Assembly (NCBI GenBank): GCA_030549495.1
Contig: JAUIRK010000883.1
Location: forward strand, 1,049,501 to 1,113,500
Source of the DNA: Nectonema munidae
Taxonomy: Eukaryota > Nematomorpha > Nectonematoida > Nectonematidae
Reading direction: 5' to 3'
Length of the DNA: 64,000 nt
Below the pieces are notes generated by a model, which did not search any database, was not told the origin of the DNA, and worked only from the letters and a program-made list of their open reading frames with translations. Every line of letters starts with the position of its first letter. The first letter of the stretch is position 1. Made by a program: the position numbers and the translations under genes. Positions 1 to 10,989 of this stretch are shown here, piece by piece.

Positions 1-432
1 AGGCTCCTAGCTACGACAATTTTTCACTTTGGTGAGAGGGGAGGACTTATTTCCAAAGAAGGCAAAAAGTTTCAACTTGAAATTTGAGATGAAACAAGTC
101 TTTTTCTGCCTTGATAGGAGATATAAATGATGCTACCATAATATTCATTAAAATTAGTCTAAAGACAAACTGTGTAAACCAGATACTTTTTTTTAAATAT
201 CATTGATGTCTAGTTTCATAGTGCTGTAAGTAGACCTGTTTACACTCTGGTTGAGGACCAGTAATAACCAGTCTTAGTGGTTCAGTTTTGTTCGGTCCTT
301 ATTCTATATGTTTCTGTCCGATCTGGGATTTTGGGCGAAATTTTTATTGGATTTTAATTATATATTTATAATTCACCATATGTGCGTTTAATTTACATTT
401 TAAACGGATATAAAGACTGTCGTTTGTTTTAG
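1..432. other. TMEM33 intron sequence, nothing further recognised
   Basis: AT-rich non-coding DNA before the first visible TMEM33 exon. I looked for the preceding TMEM33 exon (the membrane segment before the basic region) and did not find a convincing one. Confidence 0.4.
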
Positions 433-569
433 CTGATTCCTTCAATGCCGTCCTTGATAACAAGAGGCTTGAGCTGGCTCCTACAACAACATCACCAGCA
501 AAAAATTCTCAGATTGGTTGCCCTCTATGAAATTTTAATGTTACCTCTTCTCTTTCTTTCCGTCATCAG
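433..569 (+). CDS. TMEM33: TMEM33 exon (window exon A)
   Basis: The acceptor is a T-rich tract ending in AG at 431-432, and the donor GTAAAA begins at 570. The exon encodes a basic/amphipathic stretch (LLQQHHQQKILRLVALYEIL) then a hydrophobic membrane segment (MLPLLFLSVI), matching human SANQQNILKFIACNEIFLMP. It starts in phase 0 and ends with two bases of a codon. A 41-bp copy of its acceptor and first 35 coding bases occurs at 4556-4596. Confidence 0.9.
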
Positions 570-3500
570 GTAAAAAAAATTAGGATAACATATGTAGCGT
601 ATCCATTTTGCGAAATCAACATGCTCACAACACATTCAAGCATTTTTCCTAATAATAATAACAATCAATTATTATTTTTCCATTTAGTCTTTTGTATCTG
701 GATAAAAAAAATTCCTTTTTTTCTGAAGCGTATATTAATACTTATATACACAGGGTCGGATTTATACATCATAGTTTTTCAAACTTTTTTTACTGCTAAC
801 CATAGCAAGAAGCACAGTTTGCATCGCAACCCATAACACTTAGGTCTAATAAGACAAATTCTGATCAATACGTTCATTTATTCAGCATCGCCAATTTATA
901 TGTATATATTTTTTACGATCTGCACATCGCCTTATTTATTAGTATGTGAATAAAATATTGATACTTTTAGATTTTCTTCACTTTGTTCTCCCGTGATGTC
1001 CTTTCTTTTTTGTCACGACCCATTTTATTTTTCACGCGACCCAGTGAACGGTCGGGACCCACAGTTTGAATTACATTTGAATTACATTTTTTGATTCAGG
1101 GCCGCACATTCTGAGAATTTTCAGGAGAATCAAACTTTTTTCCAAATTTATTATAAAAGAATTTTTCTTCAATGAACATATACACTAGAACCAACGTTTT
1201 ACGTACGGCACGGGATCGAACGGCGGACGTAAAACGTAGGATTCGTAAAATCCAGGTCGACCTTTGACATACAACACGAAAATCCTAGCCTGGATCACAC
1301 CTGGTCACACCGTGTACAACGTGAGGGACTATGGCAGCTAAAGAAGATGAATCGTGAGGGACTATGGCAGAAAGAAGAGGTTGAATGATCATCCCTGAAG
1401 TTGAGCTGTTTCATAATAGAGTCTTAAATAAAAAATATCAGTGTATGTGTATTATTTATCAATTATACTCAACTTAGTCTGCAAGACAACCAGCATTAAC
1501 TGAAACACAATAATTTATTAACCTTTATAAACTTTTTAATACATAAAATCACAAAGAAAAAACGTATTAATAATGCATTTAATGACCAAAAAGATGACGT
1601 CATCGATCATTTGGCGAGGACGTAAAATCAGGGTACGTAAAACGTAGGTTCTACTGTACCATTAATGTTGCCCAACATTTTACGTGTACTTACGACACCT
1701 TCCAAAAAAACTGCGGTTATTACAATTTCTATAACAAAAAAAGATTTCAAATTATGGCAATATTGTTGGTACTTTATTTCGCTGAACAATGAGTTGCTTG
1801 TGCATATCTTTAGAATACAGATTATATATTTTTTGTTAGAAGTAGTTTTGGGTTTTTTGTTATTTTACTGAATGAAGAAAGGTTTGGCAGGAACTAGAAA
1901 GCGGGCTCACTCTGAAAGGTCACCGACAAGAGATAAATTTGTTACAAAGAAAGACGAGATATCAACGATGTTTCATAACATCTCCTCTTATCAATTGTCA
2001 ACAGTTCTGATTCACATCAAATGAACGGGCTAGATGGAGTGATTACTCTACTGGTCACTTCACTCCTCATTTTGTCCATTCAAATTTTTCCGACAATTTG
2101 CATAACAGTTGATTGACAAGTGCTCAATCAATTTCTAAATTGGAATTAATGTGTTAAATTTTGGATACCTATTGTCAAGGTTGGGATTCGTCTAGAATTG
2201 GCATTAGTGTTAGGGCTGAGGTAAGGCTTAGTGTTAGCGCAATCGTACATACATTTACATATACATATTTTGACATTCGTGACACAAACTTTCCTATTTA
2301 TTTGAATTAATACACGTCTGACATAAAACTAGTGTTGAAACGAGAATCGAGTTTCAGGAAGAAATTTCGGTTCCAAAAATATTGAATGAAAATACGAATT
2401 TTTAGTTAAAAAAATAATCTTTATTCATAAAGCAATTTTTTTTTAAAAATATTTAGCATTCACAGCTGTGTTCTTTTTTTGAAGGAAACATTAAAGCGGC
2501 TGAAAAAATCTTTCTGATTCAATACTTTTAGACTTTTTTTGTCAATAAAGCAGAATAAAGTTTTTCAAGTTATGACGCTTAAAATATTATTTTTTTTAAG
2601 AATCTAAAAGGTAGTAATCATTAATCGGTTATCGACCACAGTCGACATATGTCAGTGACTACAAAAATAAAATCGTCTGCGTTTATCAAAGCTCTTTAAA
2701 CAAATCTTCTGCTTTACATTAGATATCGTCTGATTATTCTTGTCGTTAACGGGGCAATCTAATTTCAAAAGCAAATGCCTTTTTATTCAAATTTTCATTA
2801 ATATAAAATTTCTGCTTCCTATTTCAATTAAAAAATTTCCAAAGATAGAAAAGCTCGAAATTTATTTGATATAGATCTATTCAACTTTCCCTTTCATCCC
2901 TGATTCCTTTTTTCCATTTTATTTTAGTCGTTCAAGCAATGTCATGGTTCCATTCATTTATATCTGCTTTCTCAAACTTCGGTTTCTCTCCAAACGAAAT
3001 CCGCATTCCAGGTTCTTACTATTTTAAATTTCTCACTTACCACACTATATCTTATCCCATTCTCCCACAATAATATTATTCATTTGATCCCATGCTTTTA
3101 ATGTAAACCTCAAATTCTGACCGCAGTAGAATAGTTTCCAAACTGTGGCGCGCCCTAATACAGTCAAAACCTCGATTAAGTTTAAAGGAAGTAGCAAATA
3201 CGGTTACATATGGCAGGTGGTGACTTAATTCAGGCCAGATATCACATACCCAAGAATGAAAAAACTTCTGCTGGTTAGTGAGTAGCTTTCATTTTGGTGG
3301 CATTTCAAACTATTGTTTGAATCGATAGATAGCGCGTGCCAAGGCTTTCAAATCAGGTGATAAACGCTGAGTGAATGTTAACAGCGGGGACTGCCATTGT
3401 TGATATAGCCGGTTTCGTTCATTCACGCATGACGCGTGATATCGTTCTTGCGAGAAGTTTTTGAGTCTTAGTTTTTCGGATTCTTTCTCACCCTCAATAA

Positions 3501-6500
3501 TCCGAACACTTTTGTTCGACTAGTATTTCTTCCGGTTCACGAGGTTAGCCGATAAATGAGTTTAAATTATAATATAGGTTGCATGCAACAAAGTCTACAA
3601 AATAATATTGTAACATTATATTCTGTTCTATCTCAATAGTTTACTTTGACATGAGATAAAATGTATTGAACACATATGGAAATGTATTTGAAATCAGTCC
3701 CTCCAAAAGCAAAATGAAATGAATCAAAATTTTAGTTTATTGAAAAAACAAAAAATTATTTTTATTATTTTTAAAATAATAATCCTTTTAAATTTTTTGT
3801 TATGATTTGCATACGCGTATCAAGTGATGATAATGCTTTGCTTTCACTTCCATTTTTCCATTTTCTGATTCATCTTCACTATCATATTTAAAGTGTCTGC
3901 ATCACTATAGATTATTCGTTCCCAAACTGTGGGCCATTGCCCCCTGGGGGTCATAATCTGGTGCTATGCATAAATAAAATCAGGAGTTTAGCGGGTAGAT
4001 AGCCGGTGGAGGGAAGGCTTCTTATCCCACCTGTGGATATGCGAACCCCTAGAGCACTTAATTGTTACACTGTTATCAAATTTGTAAGATTCAAAGATTA
4101 AATCACATAGCGTAGGATTAATAAACTTTTTCCATCCACTGGATTTTCTATGTTTCCTTTTTTTTTGCTTATTCTTGAAACACCTTTTAGCAAAATGCCC
4201 TTTTTAATTAATCTTATGATTATAATTGTTAGATACTAGTAGACAGTCACGGTATTCACCGGCTATGATTGTTGTGGGTGCCATAGACAATGATCATGTA
4301 TGAAAAGTGGGTAACGATCAGAAAAAGTTTGGGAACCACTGCTATAGATGCATCCAGCAGGATATTTCTTATCTATATTAACGTAGTTAATAGGTTCCTG
4401 TAAATTTGAAAGAACTTCACGTTGCAATATTGTCTGACGCAAATCAGTCCATTCTCTCAAATTTAATCTATGATATTACTCTCAACACATTCCAAGAAGT
4501 GCTTTACTAAACTTTGTAAAGATAACCAATTTCTTTCCTTGAACACACATATGTTTTTTAGCTGATTCCTTCAATACCCTCCTTGATAACAAGAGGAACT
4601 TGGTTTTAAGTTCCCGATTTATTGAGGATTCACTGCATTCAGTATACGCCCTCTCCGCCCATCAATAAACACTCATGGACGCTGAAATGCTCTTCCAATG
4701 TCTCAATTTATTTCTCAATTCAATGTCTTCATAGCAACACTTTTATTGAGTCGAGTTACTGGGGTGGATGTTCTACTGTATACAACACACGTATGTTGAT
4801 ATGCGAGAAGACTTTTATTCCTGTTTTCGCATAGGTCAAGAGTTTCACCGCAATTGTGTTCGGGAAACAGGGTCGTTGGTTGCGTAAGAAAGAAAAAAAA
4901 TTTTCTGGGGAGGAAGAGAAATTACGTTGCTCTAGTCTAGACAGTGAGTCGCTAAATTCAGTGGATTGCTACGTCAGGTTTGACTGTATATCAAGTTATT
5001 TTCTAGTTTAATACCGTGAAGTTCCGAGTACAAAATTTCGCAAATTAACGAGACAAAACAAATCTGAAATTTAAGATATTTAGCCTAAAACATTTAGTTT
5101 TTTTATTCTTGAGGATTTTATGTCGAAATTTAAGTGATTTTTAATTTTACATAAGAAAGATTTTAAATGTTATAAAAAAACTTAACTTTGGAAGTAGTTT
5201 CTTTGAACTCTACATCTGTGTTTGCATCTTTGTCAGTGTTATCTGAGCCTGTGTGTTTTGAGTTACGGAAGTACAAAATTTCAGCTTATTCATGATTAAA
5301 TATATAAAAAAATAAATTTAGTCTTTCAAGAAACTCTATTTTATTAAAATTAAAAAGTATGCTTAAAAGTACTTTTTGTCGGAAAAATAATAGATCATAA
5401 TTCCTAATGAAAGAAAAAAATTTTTTTTTAATTTTATTGATTAAATTTTGTTTTTTTTCAAATTGAAATTTCATTGTTATTGCTTTCAAGTTCTGTTTTT
5501 CAATTGGTTGGTTAACTACTTGCCTTCAATAAGATAAGGTCTCGGGTTGGACCAGCATCAAGACTTCTTTGTTCATAGTTCGACACAAGCGGGGGGGGGG
5601 GCTATTGCGCTTTGTTGATGAAAACACCTGCAGACCCTCCAGCGGCCAATATTAAAAAACTAGGATTTGTAACAATAAAAGAGTAGGATATTCCTATAAA
5701 AGAATAAGTAAAAACTAGGAACTAATAAAGTTCAATGTATAGATAAAATTTCAAAGAAAAAAATACTTTTATTGCTTTATGTAAGAATTAATAGAGAGTT
5801 AGAAAAGGCTGAAACAAAACACCAACACAAATGACAAACTGAACCTCCCCGCAAGACACTCTTTGCTTAAAAGAAAATCACATATTCTCTTGTATCGATT
5901 GTTCTTTTCAAGCTGAACCAAAGTATGATCGCCTTTACTTTTTTTAGGTAAGTCTGTTAGAAAATATTTACAAAGTGAAGACCAGTGTTTCAAAATACGT
6001 TGTAATGCGGGTACTAGAGTACCCTAACCAACGACATTGTAAATGACGAATAAAAAACTCTACACCCAGATCAAAATCTTCTAAAGTAAATGTGTAGTCT
6101 TCTCGTTGACAAATGTGAGTTTTAAACCATTGATAAATATCAATTGATAATTGTTCTGCGTTTTGTCCATAGAGACGAAGCCCTTTTTTAAAAGAATTAT
6201 GAACAGTATGCAAGATGCAAGGAACAAAAGGAACCAACCCGGGAAAATCAGCTTCTTTGAGATATGTTTGTATATTTTTCCATATTTCCTTATTAATGTT
6301 TGGACCATCTCCACTCAAAGAAACCAGTTGACATAAAGGTAATTGATATTCATCTTCTGTTAAAGCTTCAATAATTGCACCACTAACATTTTTTGCTTTA
6401 GCATGAACAAACATTATGCTTTTCAAAAACATACTACTTACTTCGCCTTTTTTCTCATTCCAAAATCCAATTACAATATCACACTGTTTTTTCTGCTGAG

Positions 6501-8296
6501 CATTACTTGACTCGTCAAATTAAATTGTGAAAGGACTTTTAGTTTGTCTTATATTTGTAGTAAATTTTTTTTTGAAATAAGGACCAACTCCATCTGATAT
6601 TAATAAGAAACTTTTGATTTACTCATTGAAAATTTATCAGAAACTGTTCCAGGAAACATAGCTTTAAAAAGCTTTGAAATGCTCTCGCATGATGAGTAGG
6701 AATAATTTCCAGCAGCAACCTGCATAGCCCACAAAATTTCTGCTTTTGTGACTTGATCATTGATGGATATAGTCTCAAGGTAAACCGTTTTATCTAAAGC
6801 TTCGACTCTTTGTTCACTTGTACCAATTTTTTGACTAGCTGGCATCAATAATTTTTGATTGGCAAGAGGAACTTTATTTCTATGCTTTTGTGTATCAGCA
6901 TGGCCAATGAGTTGTTTAGCTCCAGTAGTTGAACAGGATATGCTTTTGTTACATAGTATACATACTCCAGCAAAACTATTCGAAGGATCTTTTTTACACC
7001 ATTTTGAAAGATTTTGACCATTATTATCAATTTTAGAAAGCCAAAGAGGATTAAATTTAATTTTTCCACTAGGCATAGTGTATAAAGTTATTAATTAAAA
7101 ATAAGCTTATTCTAAAAAAAAAAAATAGTAGATTAAAAATTCAGTGAAAGAAATATCTAAACAAAAATAGTTTAAAACATTTTAAAGAAAAAATTCACAA
7201 ACTTGCTAGTTCCAACACAATCTAAAATATAAAAATTATAATAAAAAGTGATTAATTAATACACTCACAAATAACAAAAAATAATAAAAGAGCAAAATAA
7301 ACCATCTTTATACTTAAATAAAATTATACCATATTTTATATTTTAGTGTATTGAATTTTTTTAGAAAAGTTAACAAATAATGAAAAAAGAAAATAATAAA
7401 AAATATATAACAAAAAACTAAAAAAAATAGGAAACTTTTGAAAAAACTAGGGAAAACTAAGAAGGTCGGAAAAAACTAGGAATCGCTAGAAGGCCTACAT
7501 CTGAGGTAATTCTTTTACGTCTACCAAACGTTTTAATTTGAAGGTAAAAGGTGTAAATACTGTTGAGTGCTTAAAACTCTTGGTATAAAAAGCTTGAAAG
7601 CATTAACGTGACGTCAAGAGGGTTTGCTAGAAACTTATGAGCCCATTATTCCGGTGTTACGTCTTTTCATCATTCGACAGTTAAGCGTTGTTCGTTTATC
7701 ACATATACATTTTCAATGTCATGATGATTAAAAGTTGAGCAATGAAATGTTTTGGTAATGAAGATGATGAAGTGTTGAGTAGCCAAAATGACGTATTAGA
7801 CTCAAGTCTAAACTAGAAAACTAGTTCTAATCTAATCAGAAAATATTTGGATTTAAGCAAATTTATATTTGACAAAAGAATCTTATCATCTTTAAGAATA
7901 ATCGTAAAACCTAAAATTAATCGATTTTATTTTTATAGTTTTTAGATAAACTCCACTTTTTAGCATCTCCGTCTTAACAACTCTTCCAATAAATTTCTTA
8001 AACGTGCGTGGTTGAATTTAAATTCAAATACAAAAAAGCTGAGAACTGCTCGACTAGTTAATTGAGTCAGCCAAATGTTTATCTATTTCTGACAACTACC
8101 AAGAACTATAGAAACTTGTAAGAAGCCCATATGCACTGCTTTTATTTTCATTTGCAGATTGATGTTCTCAGAACTTGGATTAACTCTCCAAAGACTCGCT
8201 TATCATCCACGATGTCCCAAAATCATTAAAAACATAATTCTCAAACTCATCAGTCTTGTTGTTTGGGCCTCTCCACAAGTGACTCCCTCGTCTTGA
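433..8296 (+). CDS. TMEM33: TMEM33 homologue, C-terminal half (three exons; 5' part lies outside the window)
   Basis: Exons 433-569, 2928-3011 and 8158-8296 join in frame (137+84+139 nt = 119 residues plus stop). Each intron begins GT and ends AG after a pyrimidine-rich tract. The joined product matches the C-terminal half of animal TMEM33, an ER/nuclear-envelope multi-pass protein of about 247 residues linked to ER shaping and the unfolded-protein response. Residues such as PFIYICFLKLRFLSKRNPHS align with human PFIYYRFLTLRYSSRRNPYC, and LMFSELGLTLQ with LFNELRIVVE. The last exon keeps the HPRCPKIIKNI block (human KPACPLFVRRL). The N-terminal membrane segments should lie upstream of base 1; I did not find another exon in 1-432. 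The second intron (5.1 kb) is full of transposons. Identification is by recalled alignment, not a search, but similarity runs across all three exons and the splice phases agree. Confidence 0.92.
1183..1656. mobile_element. 474-bp MITE, TA target duplication, copy 1
   Basis: Terminal inverted repeats are CACTAGAACCAACGTTTTAC on the left and, on the opposite strand at the right, CAGTAGAACCTACGTTTTAC, flanked by TA on both sides (1181-1182, 1657-1658). It has no coding capacity. Inside, an 18-bp unit (CGTGAGGGACTATGGCAG) is repeated near 1319 and 1351. TA duplication and the CAGTAGAACC-type end point to a pogo/Tigger or mariner-related non-autonomous element. A partial second copy lies at 58770-58960. 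It sits in a TMEM33 intron. Confidence 0.8.
2625..2754. repeat. Short TTAA-associated MITE-like repeat, copy 1
   Basis: The sequence ends in CGTTAACGGG at the right, and a related inverted sequence (CGGTTATCGACC) follows a TTAA at 2621-2624. About 70 bp of the right half recurs in reverse at 44907-44985, also next to TTAA, including the block around TCGTCTGATTATTC. TTAA flanks suggest piggyBac-type mobilisation (inference). The right flank here is not a clean TTAA. Confidence 0.5.
2928..3011 (+). CDS. TMEM33: TMEM33 exon (window exon B)
   Basis: The acceptor tract CCATTTTATTTTAG ends at 2927, and the donor GTTCTT starts at 3012. The exon completes the AG-T serine codon from the previous exon and encodes RSSNVMVPFIYICFLKLRF and then LSKRNPHS, a membrane-proximal block highly conserved in TMEM33 (PFIYYRFLTLRYSSRRNPY in human). 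It ends two bases into a codon, which the next exon completes as AGA (Arg). Confidence 0.92.
3913..4341. mobile_element. hAT-type MITE with perfect 8-bp target duplication, copy 1
   Basis: The 429-bp element is flanked by CTATAGAT at 3905-3912 and 4342-4349, an exact 8-bp duplication typical of hAT transposons. The ends are GTTCCCAAACTGTGGG on the left and AGTTTGGGAACCACTG on the right. There is no coding capacity. Its right two thirds is nearly identical to 41684-41976, so the family moved recently. Confidence 0.88.
4556..4596 (+). pseudogene. Displaced copy of a TMEM33 splice acceptor and exon start
   Basis: These 41 bases match 427-467 at 39 positions, covering TTTTAG and the first 35 coding bases of TMEM33 exon A. 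Flanking sequence is unrelated on the right and only weakly similar on the left. The frame soon ends without a donor, so it is a fragment and not a second exon. It lies inside the pogo-like element 3161-4986, in the second visible intron of the same gene. Confidence 0.7.
5500..5631 (+). repeat. tRNA-derived SINE family A, copy 1 (split by a hAT element)
   Basis: The head resembles a tRNA (GGTTGGTTAACTAC, then GTCTCGGGTTGGACCAG in place of the B box). The body CATCAAGACTTCTTTGTTCAT and the end GATGAAAACACC are shared with the other copies. An 11-base G run replaces part of the body. The SINE is interrupted at 5631 and its likely remaining tail (TTTTAC-like end) resumes at 7497-7520 after the hAT insertion. 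Confidence 0.7.
5632..7496 (-). mobile_element. hAT transposon inserted in a SINE
   Basis: The ends are imperfect inverted repeats (AGACCCTCCAGCG on the left; AGGCCTTCTAGCG on the opposite strand at the right, 10 of 13 alike). Flanking 8-mers ACACCTGC and ACATCTGA agree at 6 of 8, as expected for an aged hAT target duplication. The interior holds transposase remnants on the minus strand. Several AAAAACTAGG-like sub-terminal repeats lie near both ends, typical transposase-binding arrangements. Confidence 0.68.
5968..7076 (-). pseudogene. hAT transposase remnant with BED-like zinc finger
   Basis: The first frame (7076-6600) starts MPSGKIKFNPLWLSK and has a BED-type finger: C-x2-C in GVCILCNKS and H-x5-H in GHADTQKH. 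A second frame (6432-5968) carries LSGDGPNINKEIW and VPCILHTVHNSFKKGL, hallmark blocks of the hAT catalytic region; a DES-like motif lies just before it at about 6510. A stop codon near 6521 and a frame change near 6600 break it, and the C-terminal dimerisation region is missing or unrecognisable. It is a plain DNA transposon relic, not a host gene. Confidence 0.8.
8158..8296 (+). CDS. TMEM33: TMEM33 terminal exon with stop codon
   Basis: The acceptor TTTTCATTTGCAG ends at 8157. The first base completes the shared Arg codon. The exon encodes LMFSELGLTLQRLAYHPRCP, then KIIKNIILKLISLVVWASPQ, and stops at TGA 8294-8296. It aligns end to end with the human C-terminus (LFNELRIVVEHIIMKPACP ... LAPTVP), so the protein ends where the family ends. 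Confidence 0.9.
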
Positions 8297-8500
8297 ATTA
8301 ATTATACACCCCCTCGTTCCCTTATTTCGAATCTCCAACGTCAACTTCTTTGTCGCCAAATACCTTTTTTCAGCTCTCTCTGTTCATTTGTCTGTATGTC
8401 TGTGTTTTTTTTATTTTGTAAAAAATTTTATCATTATAATTTGCTTGCAAAATATCGTGAGTGATTTTGTCTTAACTTTTAAACTATTGTTAACTATCGA

Positions 8501-8506
8501 AATAAA
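8501..8506 (+). terminator. Candidate TMEM33 poly(A) signal
   Basis: The first AATAAA after the TMEM33 stop lies about 205 bases downstream, in a T-rich 3' region. Actual cleavage there is inferred. Confidence 0.5.
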
Positions 8507-9730
8507 AGGCTTCATATTTATGGTGCACTTTTTTTTATAATCCATATCATACGTTTTACATTTTGTGAGTTTTAATCGTACAATATTTTTGCAATTATAG
8601 CCTTATATAAAGTACTTCTCTGTTTTTTTCATCTTGAACATTTTCTTTACTTGTTTGCAATGCATTCATTTTTCAATGTCTCTTTTATGTCATGGATTCA
8701 ATGCCAAATTGAGTAGAGCTTTTTCATTTTCTATTTTTTTGTGGAAGGCATTGAGAACATGACTTCTTATTTTTCAAAATTCAGTTAAATCTGACCACAA
8801 CACGATGAGGAAAGGAAAAAACAAAAGTCTATCTTAAGAAAAAATATTGAGTAAATCTATTGTCAAAAAAAGATTTTTTGTTTCGATTTTAAATACCTCT
8901 TTTTACTTTGTGCAGAAAGTTTTGAATACCTAAAGAATATTTTATCCCTCAACTGGTTTTTATGACAAAAAATATTAAAAGCTTGATAAAGCTTCGGCGG
9001 CATATGAAGTTTTTTCAGAGCTTTGCAAAGATATTATGTATTTAATTGTAAGATTTTTCGCGGCCAAATTCACTTCTTCAAATATATAGTAGAGCATTGT
9101 GTTAAAATGTCAAGGCATTTCAATAAGGCTTTATTATAGCCTCTACCAAATCTTCCTTTATTGAAGCTCGCAAGTCAAAATGAAAAAATACGAAGAGGCG
9201 AAAACAATCGTTCCACGTCAGCCTATCTATCTTCTCTATTTCATACAAAGCATGGGAGAAAGCGAGGATACTTCTGATTTAGATTTTCAACTTTCTATCT
9301 CTATTCGTCCGCGCTTGGTTTCAAAATCAAGATGATTACGACTTCCGTCAAGAAACGATTCAAATGTCATACCATGTAATCAATCATATTTTGAATCACC
9401 TCTCTCGCACTTCTTAAATTCTACATACGACTGTTTTTTTGATATTCTTAATCTGAAAGTTAAGATACCGTCTTATTTTCTATGTAATTTTATACTTTTA
9501 TTTTTTATTAAAGAATTATAATCAACAAAATTTTAATTTGACATAATGAAGATTATCTTTATTGATTTTTAAATGCTGAACTAACAATATTTTCTTTAAA
9601 AATTTTGAATCATAATTTTTTTGTTTTTTTTTTAATTTATAAGGAATTTAAGACGTATATACTGATGTTGATTATTATTACACTAATTCTCAATAAAAAA
9701 AAATTGAATCTCTTGTTCGTAGAATGTTTG
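8507..9730. other. AT-rich intergenic stretch, nothing recognised
   Basis: I see no convincing exon, repeat boundary or RNA gene between the TMEM33 end and the Tigger relic. Confidence 0.4.
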
Positions 9731-9739
9731 AATGTGAAT

Positions 9740-10960
9740 TTAAGTTTTTTTATTTCAGAAAACGAAAAACTTCGTAAACCACGCTTACACATTAAGTTGA
9801 AACAAAAAATACATCAGGTGTTCCATGGTAAAAAAAAATAGCTAAAGATCATGGAATAGGAAAAGCTCAAGCACAGAACTTTATTAAAGATAGAGACATA
9901 TCGGAAATTTATGAAATTCTGGAATGAACTCGAAATGTTAACTACGAAATTTTAAAGTATGTCGTGGCAACGCATTTAAATATTCCTATAGTGTAAGGGC
10001 GAAAAAGATTTCAATATATTGATTATTCATGCGAGAAAAGGCACATTGACGAACAATTAGCCTTTTAAGGCTTCTAACGATTGGTTAGAATGTTAGAAGC
10101 ACAATATAAAATTTGGATGGAAAATATTTGTAAGTTGATGGTAAAGATGTTGAGGAATGCTTTGAAAGAATATCTCCAATTTGTAGAGATTTATCAAAAT
10201 AGCAAAAATAACCAAAGTTCTAAGTCGCTTAACTCTCTTATGGTGGTTGCAGTGCTCTTCAAAAAAGTTGACTTTATTAGTTTTGGGTTCAAGTAAGAAG
10301 CCAAGATGTTTCTCAAAGAAATCATTGTCATTTTAACCTGTGAATTACTTTTTAAATAACAAATCATATATAACGATAGATAATATATATGTGAACAATC
10401 TATTTTAAACAATCAAATCATAGTGTAAAACACTTTTATCCTTTTGATTGTAGACAATTGCACTGCAGATATTTTGGAAGATCTCTCAGGCATGTGACAT
10501 TCTTACAATCTAATACGACTTCTATTACCTAACCATTGGATATGGGCATTATAAAAACTTTAAATTATTTACTATGAAACATCTATTAATCTTAACAGAT
10601 GAAATTGAAGGAACAAACGCTATTTCTAAAGAGATAAATATTTTTTGGTAATAAAAAATCCAGTCAGTCTGAGAATTTGAAGTTCCTAAAGGCTGTTTTG
10701 TTAAAACTTGTGAATATGGAAGATTTTATTACGTTTGAGGAATGTTATGACTTACACAGGTGAAAAAATTTGAGTCCAGTAGAAACTACTAATAATAATA
10801 TACAAGAGTTTGATCAAAGTGATGAAGTAAATGAGTCAAGCGAGCAAGTAAAAATAATTAAGTTACATTGCAAAAGTTTTCCTTACAAAAATAATAAAAT
10901 TCTATTAGAAAGAACAGAGAAACCTCATGAAGCCTGCAGCATTTCCTCAGATTATGAGTA
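9740..10960 (+). pseudogene. Tigger/jerky-like transposase relic
   Basis: Scattered frames give KLKQKIHQVFHG, then IAKDHGIGKAQAQNFIKDRD (a helix-turn-helix of the CENP-B/pogo type), then ASNDWLE near 10075 and DVEECFERISPICRDLSK near 10145-10200. A last open stretch (10770-10961) resembles the acidic tail of such proteins. The reading frame is broken by many stops. I could not define terminal repeats. Confidence 0.55.
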
Positions 10961-10989
10961 ATCTTTTTAGGCTTTAAAACTAGTTGCTT

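Larger units (their letters stand above)
3161..4986. mobile_element. pogo/Tigger-like non-autonomous element with a nested hAT MITE
   Basis: The left end CAGTCAAAACCTCGATTAAG follows TA (3159-3160), and the right end reads CAGTCAAACCTG on the opposite strand, followed by TA (4987-4988). The right 80 bp resembles the left end of the Tigger element at 20026 (CTTAGCGAC/CACTG blocks and a TTCCTCCC stretch). The left end shares CAGGTGGT and nearby bases with that element's other end. There is no transposase frame. It carries a later hAT MITE (3913-4341) and a 41-bp stretch matching TMEM33 (4556-4596). Pairing the two ends as one element is an inference. Confidence 0.55.

Noticed and set aside
772-1080. 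Possible old hAT MITE (paired TTTCAAACT/AGTTTGAA ends and GACCCA repeats)
   Set aside because: Ends too diverged, no target duplication.
6151-6336. Plus-strand frame opposite the hAT transposase
   Set aside because: Shadow of the minus-strand transposase remnant.
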